Positions 21,060 to 31,314 of a stretch of DNA of 64,000 nt are shown here, in pieces. Source of the stretch: Dipteris shenzhenensis (Eukaryota; Polypodiophyta; Polypodiopsida; Gleicheniales); assembly GCA_047967505.1 (NCBI GenBank), contig CM106539.1. One strand, written 5' to 3'. A model generated the notes under the pieces. It was not told where the DNA came from. It worked only from the letters and a program-made list of their open reading frames with translations, and did not search any database. Numbering within the stretch: position 1 is the first letter of the stretch; the number at the start of each line of letters is the position of its first letter. The position numbers were made by a program, and so were the translations under genes.

Positions 21060-21173
21060 CTATGATTCCACCTCTTCCTTGGGAAAAGTCGTGATTAAGT
21101 CCTTATTGTCACGGTAAGCTTGAACCAACAAGGCACCTTTATAAGCAAAGAAGCCAAGCATCAATGGAGCCAG
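21060..21173 (-). CDS. Last coding exon of a host membrane-protein gene (unknown family)
   Basis: On the minus strand an acceptor (tttgcag, 21174-21180) opens a 114-bp exon encoding LAPLMLGFFAYKGALLVQAY followed by a charged end (RDNKDLITTFPKEEVES) and a TAG stop. The first 20 residues look like a transmembrane helix. The exon starts in phase 0, matching the phase-0 donor of the exon at 21440-21596. The joined frame is open. The sequence style (hydrophobic helix, then RDN-charged tail) recalls small conserved organelle membrane proteins, but I do not recognise the family. Confidence 0.55.
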   Translation of the reverse strand: MAPLMLGFFAYKGALLVQAYRDNKDLITTFPKEEVES

Positions 21174-21439
21174 CTGCAAACCACAAAGAGGTAAGCTACT
21201 ATGGAAAAAGCAAGCATTTTGCTCAAGAACAATAAGAGAAGATTTTGGATAGTGGAATTTACTGATGAACACAAATGAAAAGGCGATCCTTAATATATAA
21301 CAGACAAGTTGTGATGGGAAAGTAGTCATCCTGCTTTGCATTTGTCGCAAAATTGATACTTTAAAAAAAAAACTGATTCTGATTGTTGCTCAGTGGGGAA
21401 GCGCACTGCTTTGCTGAACTTAGAAGTTACAAGAGATAC

Positions 21440-21596
21440 CTGCAAAGTGATATGAATATCAGTGGCTTGTTGCACTATTATCCATAATCCAAAAAGTGAA
21501 GCTGGAATAACGAGCCGAGGGGAGGAGAGTGCAAGGCTGGTCCCATAGAAAGTCTTTTCAAATGTATCCTGAACATCTGTGCTTCGAATTCCGATC
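21440..21596 (-). CDS. Penultimate exon of the same host membrane-protein gene
   Basis: A 157-bp exon is bounded by an acceptor (attcccag) at its right edge and a donor (CAG|gtatct) at its left edge. It encodes a segment with TFEKTFYGTSLALSSPRLVI and a hydrophobic stretch PASLFGLWIIVQQATDIHIT. Splicing to 21060-21173 keeps the frame (phase 0). The intron is 266 bp. Upstream exons were not found; they may lie within 21.6-23 kb or beyond. This is one of very few non-transposon coding signals in the window. Confidence 0.55.
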
Positions 21597-21599
21597 CTG

Positions 21600-23081
21600 G
21601 GAATATGCCAATTCACAACTGACTTAACATTTGAACAATACGCCAGTCTCTCTCTCTCTCTCTAACTCAAGAGAATAAAATTAATCTCCTGTGTCAATCT
21701 AAAAAATCCAATGGCACAACAGTTTGGATATCAGATAATTTACCCAAGCTCAACTCAAGCAATGACCTGCTGAGCTGGAAAAAGTGAAGAGCTGGAAAAA
21801 CAGGGATATGGCATGCATCTATCAAAGAACTCAAAGTAAGACCAAGAATGATCGGTCTATAACTGATGTAAACCTATAATAGACATGAAGTTTGGTTTTG
21901 ATTTCTTTGTACGAGTGTTGGAAAGTAGGAATGATTCCATGGAGATGCCTTGAGCACTCTCATGTTGGATTTTGGCTTTATGATGTATTTATTGGTCACA
22001 GAGATCATTCTGGTCTTCCATGTGAGTGACGGATCTGCACTTTATGTGATATGAACAAAAAATGCATTCCACATCACAGACATGAAAAATAAGATATTTG
22101 AAACAATGTTTAAAGAATAATGTAACCTTCTCATTAAAGGACGTTTGTAAGCAAGAAATACCTACCAAGAAAGCATAAAAAGTAAGCATGTTTGAACTAA
22201 AATGTTGCTCTATGATTATATCTAGAGTCTTTGAACTCTTAGACCTTAGCATGTTATCACTCTTAATGCAAAAAAAATCTTCACAAACAAAGTATCCTGT
22301 TGCTTGTCGTTTGATATGTATACGATAGACCATTTATCGAGCAAAACTTTATGACAAAAACTATTCTTTGAGAAAATCTTGCAAGTTTTTCTAAGATATG
22401 ACTAAGGAAAGAAAGTGCCCCCAAACGGTGACATATGTCATTGTGTGCTAGGACAAATCATTAATTGAATATCAAACCAATCGATATAGTTTGTCAAACA
22501 GACTTCCCCATTCAAGGTTCAAGCAATTCCATAAGGAAAGAGTCTTATCTTAAGGAGTATATGCAAAAAGAGTCATTCATAGATTCCAAACTCCAGCTTC
22601 TAGACATAAGAACAAAACAATACTTGGGTACTTAATGAGTTATGGGCTGTTCATAGAGTCATTTTAGCACCTTGCCTCTAGATGGTCTTGCCTTCAATGG
22701 CTCAAAGTGAAGCCCTATAATATAAATCTCCATGTATGTCTCCACGTATTGTGCCTTGTCATTTTAACTACTCCCATGGTATCTAGATTAGTTGAGTCTA
22801 GTACTTGTTCTTATGCATATACGCATCCCAAGCACTCTCCTCAAGCTGCTAAAGCATGAATTGATGCATTGCAGCTAAATGGATAGGAGTGGTCTTGGCC
22901 CACTCAGAGATTTCTTGGCCCACCCAAATCAGTGATGCATGGCGATTTTTCTCTCGAGATCCAACAACATACAAATCGGCTCATGCAAGTGCAGAGGAGA
23001 GCACAGGACGGCCCATCAGAGCCCAACCAAAGGATAACCACGGACTTTTTCTCCGGTGACCCAAGCCAAAGGCAGTAGCGG
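21600..23081. other. No gene recognised
   Basis: Contains a short TC microsatellite (21642-21664). Possible upstream intron sequence of the host gene. No domain or splice-supported exon found. Confidence 0.35.
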
Positions 23082-23583
23082 CAGTGTCACAAGATACGTT
23101 TCTAGATTTTGGCAGGTGTTTCGCCTAGAAACGCGTAAAAATATTGTATTTTATGTATATTATATATGCTTCATAAATAATACTGCATCTAGGCTTTAGC
23201 AAGGAAGCGTAGAGTAGAGAGTTTAGCAAGGGAGTAGAGTAGAGGGCTTAGCAAGGGGGTAGAGGGCTTAGGCAGCAGGCTGGAGTAGAGGCTGGAGCAT
23301 GGAGTAGAGGCTGGAGTAGAGGGCTTAGGCTGGGTAGAGTAGAGGGTTTGGCAAGAAAATAGAATAGAGGGCTTAGGCTAGGTAGAGTAGAGTGTTTTGA
23401 AGCCAACAGAGCAAGCAAGGGAGAGGCGAATCGAATTGGTGCAGAAAACCTGTATAAATAATATATTTTGTACCCAGGACATTTCACCCTAAATGCCACG
23501 TTTTGCACGTTTCTATGAAACGTTTAGGGCAGAAATGTTTCTACACGTTTCGGATGCCCGAAATGGGTTTTCTGGTCACACTG
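23082..23583. mobile_element. hAT-like MITE (502 bp) with internal minisatellite
   Basis: The left end CAGTGTCACAAGA and the complement of the right end CAGTGTGACCAGA form a 13-bp terminal inverted repeat with two mismatches, of the hAT CAGNG type. The flanks agtagcgg (23074-23081) and aatagcag (23584-23591) form an imperfect 8-bp target duplication, both differences being G/A. Subterminal regions carry repeated acgtttc and gaaacg motifs, as expected for transposase binding. The middle (23196-23395) is a minisatellite of gtagagtagagggcttagg-type units. No transposase is encoded. Confidence 0.7.
23196..23395. repeat. Minisatellite of gtagag/gggcttag units
   Basis: About nine imperfect copies of a 20-30-bp unit around gagtagagggcttagcaagg and variants such as ggctggagtagag. 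It lies wholly inside the hAT-like MITE. Confidence 0.85.
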
Positions 23584-24034
23584 AATAGCAGACGAGACGT
23601 AGTAGAAACCCGGAGAGCATGACTCCACAAATTTGACCTCAGGTGGACTCTCACATGAGGACTGCAGACATCTCCTCTCTACTGTTTGATGGCTTGGGGA
23701 GAAAGATCAATGGAGTGACAATGAGCTACCTCCTGGAGATTAAAGAGGGAGGGACTGGGATAGACTGATTAGGTTGAGGACCAGCAATATTCCATTACTA
23801 ATTTTCTTCCTCAACGACGCCAGTCCTGACCACACCTAGAGTTGCTGATGACCGAGATCATCTCATCTATCCTCAACCAACCGGTGAAATTCGTCCCACA
23901 GACAACATAGAGAGGTCCCATCATCCGGATGGATAGTTGTCAGATGAAGGATGGCCAAGGACCTCCCCTCGTTATCCTTTGCATTTGGGTATTCTCCCAC
24001 AAACGACAGCACAATATATTTATTTTCTTATCTC

Positions 24035-24235
24035 AGACAATGGCTTTGGGCGTGGGTGCCCGTTTTTATTGGCCCCACCCCTTAGCTTTCATTGTATCTG
24101 GCTTTTTACAACTCATAGCCCCTTTGGTTTTTCGAAGACATTAATAAACTCCCTCCATCCCTCCGTCCCACCCTCCCTCCCTCCCTCCCTCCCTCTCTCT
24201 CACACCCACCCACCCCCCCCCACACACACACTTAA
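24035..24235 (+). mobile_element. LINE 3' UTR remnant with CTCC/CACA tail
   Basis: The sequence gggtgcccg...ggccccaccccttagct, then tttggtttttcgaagacatt, then aataaactccctcc matches the 3' ends at 51220-51330 and 61260-61350. The end runs into a (CTCC)n/(CA)n simple repeat (24145-24232). Only the UTR is recognisable here. Confidence 0.7.
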
Positions 24236-25755
24236 CTTTTTTTGGGTGAAAACTTTGAATGCTTTATATTACAAGGTGGCATCCCAAAATTGGGAAGCTG
24301 AAAGATACATAGCTGGAAAATACATCAAGAGAAAATCTCAGTGCAGATCATACTCTATATAGTGAGTTCGCACGCAATCAAAAAGAGATTACTGCAAAGA
24401 GCAATAGACTCTATGGTTCCTATCTTTCCAGAGAGTCCAAAGTACCCAATAACGAAACCCAGGAAAAGAACAAGTCAAACTCCGCTTGGCAAGGATAAAT
24501 CCCAAAAAGACAGAAGAACCTGCCGAAAGTAGTATGAGGAAAGCGTAATTGCAATCTCTACTAAAGAATGCCGATGAAGTCACATGTGTCAGGGCAACGC
24601 CATAAAATATGAGAAACACTCTTTGGGTGCCAAGCAACGATGACAAATAGCTAGAGCAATACGCCGGCATGAGAGCAAGAGTCCAGAAGGAAAAACCTCA
24701 GATAGGATGCGCCAAAAAAAGTCTGTTTTTGTCAAAGAGGAAGCTTGGAATGCCAAATCTGCCTCAAGCATCGTCGCCACCATTTGACTGGATGAGTCAA
24801 TCCCCACATTTGATTTGCTCGAGTTGACACGCAAGGTGGAGGCAATATAGCTTTATATAAAGAGGACACTGTAATGTGAGACAGCTTCAAAGGATGAATG
24901 GATCAATTAAATGGCATAAGAGTCCAATCCTGAAACTTGTCTTGGAGTTCTAGAGGCGGAACTGGCTGAAAAGAGTGGAGCATACGAGTAATAGCCTGCC
25001 ATACAAGGCGATAATGCATCCCCAAGCCATATTTTCCAGCAGCCAATGGAAATGATAAAAGAGTCCCATCATCATGAATGACATCAGCCACAAAGGAGAT
25101 CCCTTTTGAATTAAGGAAATATGATCGTCTGGGCTCCTACAATGCCAACGGTGGAGGGAAAGCTCGGGACCAATAAATACTTTCAGCTCTCAAAGAATTC
25201 CCCTATAAGGAGTCATGTCCATGCCAAGCCAAATGCGAGAGACGATGTTTCCAATCCAAAAGCATTTGAGAGACGAGAAGGCAACCACAGAGTTTGCCTT
25301 CAATCCTTCCTAAGAGAAAATCCCACTGAGTAAGCCTCCAATAGCCAAAAGCAGGGGTGGTGATTTGAAGAAGCAAAAAACACATCATAACAGTTCAAGG
25401 GTGATCCTCATGCAGGAATTGGAGCATCATTTTTCCCTTATGAGCAAGAATATGCACATGAATATTCAATCCCCCATGCATTTTTGGCAACCATGACTGC
25501 TGTAAAGAAAGTAAGTGCAAGCTTTTCTTGCCATGTTTTGAACACCAAAAAATCTCCATAACAGTAGACATAAAGGAAGTAAGATCAGCCTTGGTAAAGA
25601 AGATCAAAGGCAAATAAAATTGGATATATGCCACCAAGATAGATTGAGCAATTCGGAGCCGAACATGTAGAGGCCAAGTAGCCAAGTGCCAATATTCAAG
25701 CTTCTTTTTTAGTTTTGCAAGGACCCAATCAATCTGTTGACAACGAGTAATCGTC
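24236..25755 (-). mobile_element. L1-type LINE, 3' half of ORF2 (minus strand)
   Basis: A short A run on the minus strand (24236-24243) marks the 3' end. Going upstream, 24389-24670 encodes the C-terminal YWVLWTLWKDRNHRVY block of plant L1 elements. 24589-24834 has a Cys-rich CRRIALAICHRCLAPKECF zinc-finger-like piece. 25395-25745 carries the RT thumb region (QQIDWVLAKLKKKLEYWHLA, FTKADLTSFMSTVMEIFWCS). Several stops and frameshifts are present. The endonuclease and RT palm are missing, so the copy is 5'-truncated and dead. Confidence 0.8.
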
Positions 25756-25756
25756 C

Positions 25757-25840
25757 AGAGTGAAGCAGGGATGCCTCTCACCGATACTTTGTGGGATCTC
25801 TATTGATGAGACCACGACTTTCATTGACCGCACTCATGAC
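25757..25840 (+). pseudogene. Isolated LINE RT fragment (KQGC...LSPIL box)
   Basis: The plus strand encodes VKQGCLSPILCGISIDETTT, the RT motif-B region, equal in type to IGVKQGCPLSPILFGLYIDE of the LINE at 49.4 kb. It is cut on the left by the L1 fragment and on the right runs into ORF1-like sequence. It is out of normal gene order. Confidence 0.7.
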
Positions 25841-25869
25841 CAAGATGCAAAGGCACTCATGACGGATGA

Positions 25870-26215
25870 GACCATGACAGATGCAAAGGCACTCCTAACC
25901 AAGATGGAGTTCAACCTCACCTTCGAGGCTGAGTGGCTAGTGGGAAGGGATGACGCACCTACAAGGCCACTGATTATTAAATTCAGGCATGCCATGGATA
26001 GATCCACCTTCATGAGTATGAGAGCCACGCTGAAGGGGAACCAAAACATACCTGGATGATGATCTTACACTTTTGCAGCAAGAGCATCGAAGAGAGGGGA
26101 TGATACGTGTCATAGCAGCCAGAGAAGAAGGAAGGTAGGCTGTCTACGGAGACGAGAAAGTCATAATCCGAAAAAGGAAGGAAAGAGGAGAGAAAATAGG
26201 TGAGAAAAGCACATG
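25870..26215 (+). pseudogene. LINE ORF1-like RNA-binding protein remnant
   Basis: The plus strand gives APTRPLIIKFRHAMDRSTFM and, after a one-base shift, LDDDLTLLQQEHRREGMIRV, then REEGR-stop-AVYGDEKVIIRKR. The order (RPLIIKF..., DDLT..QQ..R, AVY..) is that of the L1 ORF1 / Transposase_22 type chaperone-like protein. One stop and one frameshift break it. It sits directly before an ORF2 start, the normal ORF1-ORF2 order. Confidence 0.65.
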
Positions 26216-26234
26216 ACAATGCCCAAGCCATGGG

Positions 26235-27554
26235 GTGAGGGAACAACATGGATTGAAGATGGCGGTATGGAATTGCAATGGCACCCTATCGTCCGATCCG
26301 AGGGGCCTATTGGAGACTTACACCGACAGAAAGATGATATTCTACGCCGAGACGCATGAGCGCCTTGAACGGGGACTACACAGTCACGGGATACATTTGG
26401 CAGTCAGCCTTCAGAAAGCAAACAGGGAGGAGAGAGAGTGGGATACAAGTTTTTGGACGGGTAGCAAGCCTATTTAGATCACACCTGAGGCCACTTGTCT
26501 CTATGATGTGGAAGGAGGAGCATGCACAACATATGTGGATACGATTCCAGCCACCTAATACGAGACCTCTCTTTATTGCAGTATGCTATTTTCCCCAAAA
26601 ACATCATCATATGTGCATGAGGTCACTACAGAGAGTCACGTCCCATATGAGACCATACATGAGGACATTGTGGAGTTTTCTAGACATGTAGAGGTGCTCC
26701 TCCTTGGTGACGTCAATGCGCTCACAAGGAACAAACAAGTGGAGCTGCTTGACTTTGAGTCAGATCCCCTCCAGGTACCTTAGGTAGACCCACTAGAGCT
26801 CATGATAGTGAGACACTCAGAGGATGCACCACATGTGACAGGGTATGTGAGGCATCTATTCGAGATGGGACCAGGGAGCCATACATGACCTGATCATATA
26901 CAATGGTCTTCAGCTATGGCCATTGTCTGGAGGGCTTACATGTTTCCCACGTGGAGGGGGTAGTAGTACTGTAGACTACTTGATGGGTTCACTGACTTTT
27001 ATGACACAGGTACAGGATTTCTTAGTTCCTCCCCCCCTCTTGACGTCGACCACTCATACTTGTCATTTAATGTCTTAATTACACTACCAGACATAGTACG
27101 TGATCCACCTACTCCCACTCAAGTCCGAGTGCATTTTGATCATGCCCTTGATTATACATGAGTCACTTGTGCCACGGGCTAGCGACCCCCATGAGAGATG
27201 ATGTAGACCTCGCTTTTGCCTCGAATACACTAGTGTCAGTGATTCATGATGCCGCCACCAGATCATTCCCCACCACCGATCTACAACTCGTCCCACAACA
27301 GTTGGGAAGATGCCACGGAACCCATGGTTTGACGACAAGTGCTGGGAAATGAGATCCTACCTCGTACGGGAGCAGGCTTTAGAGCACTTGACAAGATCTA
27401 AGGCACAACGGATTTCATAACATCTGGCACGGTGCCAGAGGCGAGCGTTCCTCTCTCATAGGATGGATGAGGTGATACGATCTTTTCATGGAGGCGATCC
27501 CACCTTTGCATGGGGGCTCTTATCCGAAGGGAAGCCACCTACCTATCACATATC
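26235..27554 (+). pseudogene. LINE ORF2 endonuclease and connector remnant
   Basis: The frame at 26235 opens with MAVWNCNGTLSSDPRGLLET and MIFYAETHERLERG, an AP-endonuclease-like N-terminus. Later pieces are EVLLLGDVNALTRNKQVELL, LIIYNGLQLWPLSGGLTCFP and GGGSSTVDYLMGS, then VDHSYLSF. These match the LINE at 47.6-48.2 kb block by block. 27150-27554 holds the connector before RT (CHGLATPMRDDVDLAFASN, DPTFAWGLLSEGKPPT). At least five frame changes and stops occur. The expected RT does not follow in the same strand; see 27555-28172. Confidence 0.75.
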
Positions 27555-28172
27555 CAAATGTCTGGCACACCTATGCAACATTCCTTTGCCCCACCCTTGT
27601 GTAAGATGTGCCCCGGTTGCATATCGTGAAGACTGGCCCGGCAAAGATTGTCCCTAAGTAGGTGAAGGACTGTACAATCTCCACTGGCTCTCCTTAGTAG
27701 ATGAAGATGTGTCGATGAATGGCCAGCCAAAAACCGACATTGGTCTTGCGAAGGTTAACTGTCAGATCCCTCTCTCTGCAAAACACCTCTAGGGCATCTA
27801 GATGCCTCTGTAGGGCTGCCGTGGAGGAGGATAGAAGGACTATGTCATCTGCGTACAATAGTATATGTATCATCACGTCGGCCAACCACGATCCTTGGCC
27901 TCCTAGGCAGTCATGAATGTCGTAATCTCATCAATATATAGCCCAGATAGTGTCGGTGAGAGAAGGCATCCTTGCTTCACCCCTATCGTGCTCTCGACAT
28001 AACCTGACAGGCCTCCAGGGACATCTGGAATCTGCATGTCTTGCAGCCGTCTGATTATGCGAGCTCGTTCAAAGGTAGACTCTCTGGTGTCAAAGGCCCT
28101 CCAAAAGTCTACGGTGCATGCATACACTTTCTGGGATATCAATCCTACCTCCTCAATGACTGCCTGCAAGTT
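27555..28172 (-). pseudogene. Inverted LINE RT core (YADD)
   Basis: On the minus strand 27903-28169 encodes VYACTVDFWRAFDTRE, RIIRRLQDMQIPDVPGGLSG and IGVKQGCLLSPTLSGLYIDE. 27694-27885 encodes HILLYADDIVLLSSSTAALQ with the catalytic YADD, followed by VEIVQSFTYLGTIFAGP in another frame. This RT core lies between plus-strand endonuclease (left) and plus-strand C-terminal sequence (right) of the same LINE type. Only this ~620-bp segment is inverted. Confidence 0.8.
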
Positions 28173-28628
28173 TGACAGAGAGGATATCCAGATGGATCAT
28201 CTCCCCTCCTATCAGCACAGGTTGGATACTCCTGATCCCCTGATCCCACGAGATGAGATCAATCCTATTATCGGTCTGATCTACTCCAGATTTATACGTC
28301 ACAGACTTGGGAAGAGAACCAGGAGCTCCCCACCAAGACCATGTTCTACTACAGCCACTTCTTGAGAGTTTCAGAGGATGGAGTGAGCATCATACCCCAG
28401 TATCTAGAGGACAAACAAGTCTCACATGTCCTTAGTATTGCTATTGGACAGATGCAGGTCTCATCCCATCAGTTGAGGATTGAGACACCCAGGGAGCAGA
28501 GGATTTGCAGATTGTGCACTTTGGGGGAGCTAGAGACGGAGGAGCTCATAGCGGCTTGTATGAGCATGTGTCACTCTGATATTGTACTTTGTCTCATAGG
28601 CCTGTGAGGCCTCCTAAAGAGGTTGATA

Positions 28629-28671
<43 letters not shown>
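28173..28671 (+). pseudogene. LINE ORF2 C-terminus and (TC)20 tail
   Basis: The plus strand gives DREDIQMDHLPSYQHRLDTP, then VSSHQLRIETPREQRICRLC and LGELETEEL, equivalent to the zinc-finger end of the LINE at 50.1-50.7 kb. The finger is cut short after the second Cys, because the sequence jumps to tttgtctcataggcc 3' UTR-like sequence. The copy ends in (TC)20 at 28631-28670. Confidence 0.75.
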
Positions 28672-28672
<1 letters not shown>

Positions 28673-28682
28673 GCACTCACAT

Positions 28683-29012
28683 GCACACGCCCTACTCCAC
28701 CACCTCCACTCTCTTAACCATAGCACAACTGTAGGAGGCCATCAAAACACTAGAGAATGGCAAATCCAAGAATCACGAGGGCCTTCGATAAACTATCTAG
28801 CTTTTTAATGAGGCCTTCTATAAAGGCCTCCCATGGCTGGACCATTAATACTAATATTCCAATCTAGAAAGAAACAGACCCTATCGACACCGATAACTAT
28901 CAGACCATTATGGTAGACCATCCGTGGCCAAGGTGTATGGGTATGCACTAGAGATATACATTAGTGAGCATGCAAAGGGAGAAGGTATGAGGGTCACTCC
29001 TCAACTGTCTTA
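28683..29012 (+). pseudogene. LINE RT N-terminal fragment
   Basis: Conceptual frames show AIKTLENGKSKNHEGL, LFNEAFYKGLPW and DTDNYQTIMVDH, matching KLHNGRAKDHEGLCTEF, LFNEAVCLGFPHTWTIN and SPENYRTIMIGHVMSKIYAS of the LINE at 48.8-49.0 kb. It is plus strand. In a normal element it should precede the RT core, but here it follows the 3' tail. Confidence 0.7.
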
Positions 29013-29239
29013 ATTATCAATAAGGAAACAAAATGTTTGCTTCTTCCCAATGAAAAACATCTAACGTGTATCCTACAAATCTGCGTGAAACAAGTCCAAG
29101 GCCTGTGCCCCGGAGGATCTACATATCTGAGGCAGGTCTGCCCTGCCATGTTCAGAGACAGTTCGGGGCTCTTGCAGCCTGGTTGTGTACCACGTGGCAC
29201 CCCTTTTGAGGCACCTAGTTCAGGCCAGTGTGGGGAGCC

Positions 29240-29597
29240 TGTGTGCCCACCCTTGGAGCTGTAGACCCACCCCTTGGAGGCCTTTTATAGGAAGAGGTGG
29301 GTCGACCTGCTGGTTGGCCACCTAGCCTAGCCTGGTCAACCACTGTGTGGCAACCCTTGATAGGACACGAGAGGGGGGAAGAAGGGAAGGGGCCGGGGGG
29401 GGGGCAGTGTGTGGAGTGCCTATATATAGACCCCCTCCCTCACTTTTCAGTGGAGCATCACTCGAGCATTTTCTCAAAGGGTTTGCCCAGCAGTTCTTGG
29501 GCCTTTTCCTGAGATCCCTTGCAGTCTCTCCTTTCAGTTCAGTGTGCCTTGTTTGGTTTGCTCTCTCTATTTCTGTTCAGTTCCGCTGCACTTCTCA
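29240..29597 (+). repeat. 5' LTR of plus-strand copia E
   Basis: The sequence begins TGTGTGCCCAC and ends CTGCACTTCTCA. A second, internally deleted copy with the same two ends lies at 38289-38537, which supports both boundaries. A TATATATAG box at about 29425 could be the promoter. Confidence 0.7.
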
Positions 29598-29599
29598 CC

Positions 29600-29613
29600 T
29601 AGTATTAGAGCCA
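29600..29613 (+). other. Primer-binding site of copia E
   Basis: TAGTATTAGAGCCA, two bases after the LTR end, matches the initiator tRNA-Met PBS TGGTATCAGAGCC with two substitutions. Confidence 0.75.
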
Positions 29614-29948
29614 CGGTTGGCTAGAGACCTAAGACGTGGAGGGAGCGGGGAGCTTGGAGCCAGCAAACTGAGAGGAGTTTTAGGGCTGCTGTTCAGAGGT
29701 GTCCTTGAGGAAAGTGCAGACGTGTGGACCATTCGGGTGTCAAGGAGTGAGTGCTTTCTTTGAAGGATGTTTTCAGATTCGAAAGGAGGCGTTTTCGAGG
29801 GATACGACAGTGAAGGTGTGAAGGTACTTAGGCCCCAAGCCTCTTCATCATCTTTTCCAGCCCTCTCCTCTCTTTCTCCATCAATCCTCTTCTCTACCTT
29901 CTTTCCTATCCACTCTCTAATCCCGTTCGACTCTCTCTTCACTCCGAC

Positions 29949-30989
29949 ATGTCTACCCTGGCTGAGATGGTGGAGAGCAAGGCAAAAATTCCAGTTCCGC
30001 CCACCTTTCCGATCGACCATCAATTGGATGGCCTCAATTACGGTGTCTGGCACATCATGATTGAGTCTGTGTTGCAATCGTATGATTTGGCAGACTTCAT
30101 ATTGGTGAGAGTTGACAGGCATGATCCCCTTATGTCCAACCTAGGGATCCTGCAGTAGAAGAAGGCCGAGACCATGTCTTAGCGGTGGGACCGTCTTATT
30201 GTAAGGGTAAGTCGTTCATATTGCTAAACTATACTACTCAGGTGACTAATCATGTAAAGCATATGATAGTGGCCAAAAGTATTTGGGAACATTTCGTGTC
30301 CTTGTACAATTGAACCTCTCCTATGAAGAGGGTCATTTTGGAAGTCCAGATGAGATTGTTGGATCTCATGAAGTCTTCATTGATGTGGGAGCACATCAAC
30401 AAGTTATAGGAACTTCAAGAAGTGATCTCCATGCAGGGAAGCAGAAATCATCCGAGGACATAGCCATAACATTGCTGTCCCACCTGTCTTCTCAGTACTC
30501 TGCATTCTATTCGTCCTAAATAACCAATGGAAGGATGAAGAGACATTCACTCAGAGGCTTTGATAGCTGAGCAGAAGGGAAGAAAAAGAAGATGACAGCT
30601 TAGGAAAGGAAAGCATTAAAGGCTTCACATACCTGTCACCATTGTGGCTAGAAAGGTCACTACTGGGCGCAAGGTCCTTAGAGGATTAGTAAGGGGACCA
30701 TTGAGTAGAAGGAAGGTTCTACGGCCATCACATCTATTGTACCATCCTTCTAGTAGCATGAGGCAGGATGCGCTACCAGCAGGCCTTCTGGGTCCAGATC
30801 GAGAATTGCTTGCTTGACTGTGGTAGCGGGACTTACGAAACAGGTGCAATGGTGAAGAGGTCTTTCTTTGAGGCAAGCTTTCAAGCACGACCTCGAGCCA
30901 CGAGGAGTTGTTCTTGCGGACTTAGGTGGCAATATGTATACCAGTTTGTTATATTTTGGACGTAATGACCTGACAGACTCAGAGGGGGT
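29949..30989 (+). pseudogene. Copia E gag remnant
   Basis: The start MSTLAEMVESKAKIPVPPTF is followed by DGLNYGVWHIMIESVLQSYD, the copia Gag N-terminal pattern (G-x-NY-x-x-W). Later pieces, in shifting frames, are VAKSIWEHFVSLYN, SPMKRVILEVQMRLLDLMKS and a degenerate zinc knuckle, CHHCG-x-KGHYWAQ, near 30635-30670. Many stops occur. The element is cut at 30989 by the LTR of copia F, so protease, integrase, RT and the 3' LTR are missing. Confidence 0.75.
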
Positions 30990-31226
30990 TGACAAAATAT
31001 GAAAAGGGGAGAGGAGAAGAGTGAAGATGAGGAGAGAGGAAACAAATAGAGAGCACACCACAAATGACTAACTGTACACTAGATTTAGTTAAAAATGTAG
31101 AATATATACAAATCCATTTAGGGTTCGGGTTAGGGTTAGGACATCTAACCCTTTCCTTTATAGCACTCTATATGTGTTAGTGCTATACACATGTACTAAC
31201 ATGATGTTAAGTGTGGTCTCTCAACA
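30990..31226 (-). repeat. 3' LTR of copia F (237 bp)
   Basis: Same family as the copia B LTR (plus strand tgacaaaatatgaa...tctcaaca). Contains tttagggttcgggttagggt (about 31117-31136), a telomere-like stretch. The left flank ggggt would be one half of a TSD; the other half is not recoverable because the element is truncated. Confidence 0.9.
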
Positions 31227-31314
31227 CCTTCCCTCAAGATCAACATCATGAAGTAGGCCTTTCCTCAAGATGATGATTATGAGGAATTGAAGAAGGAATG
31301 AGCATTATATTCCA

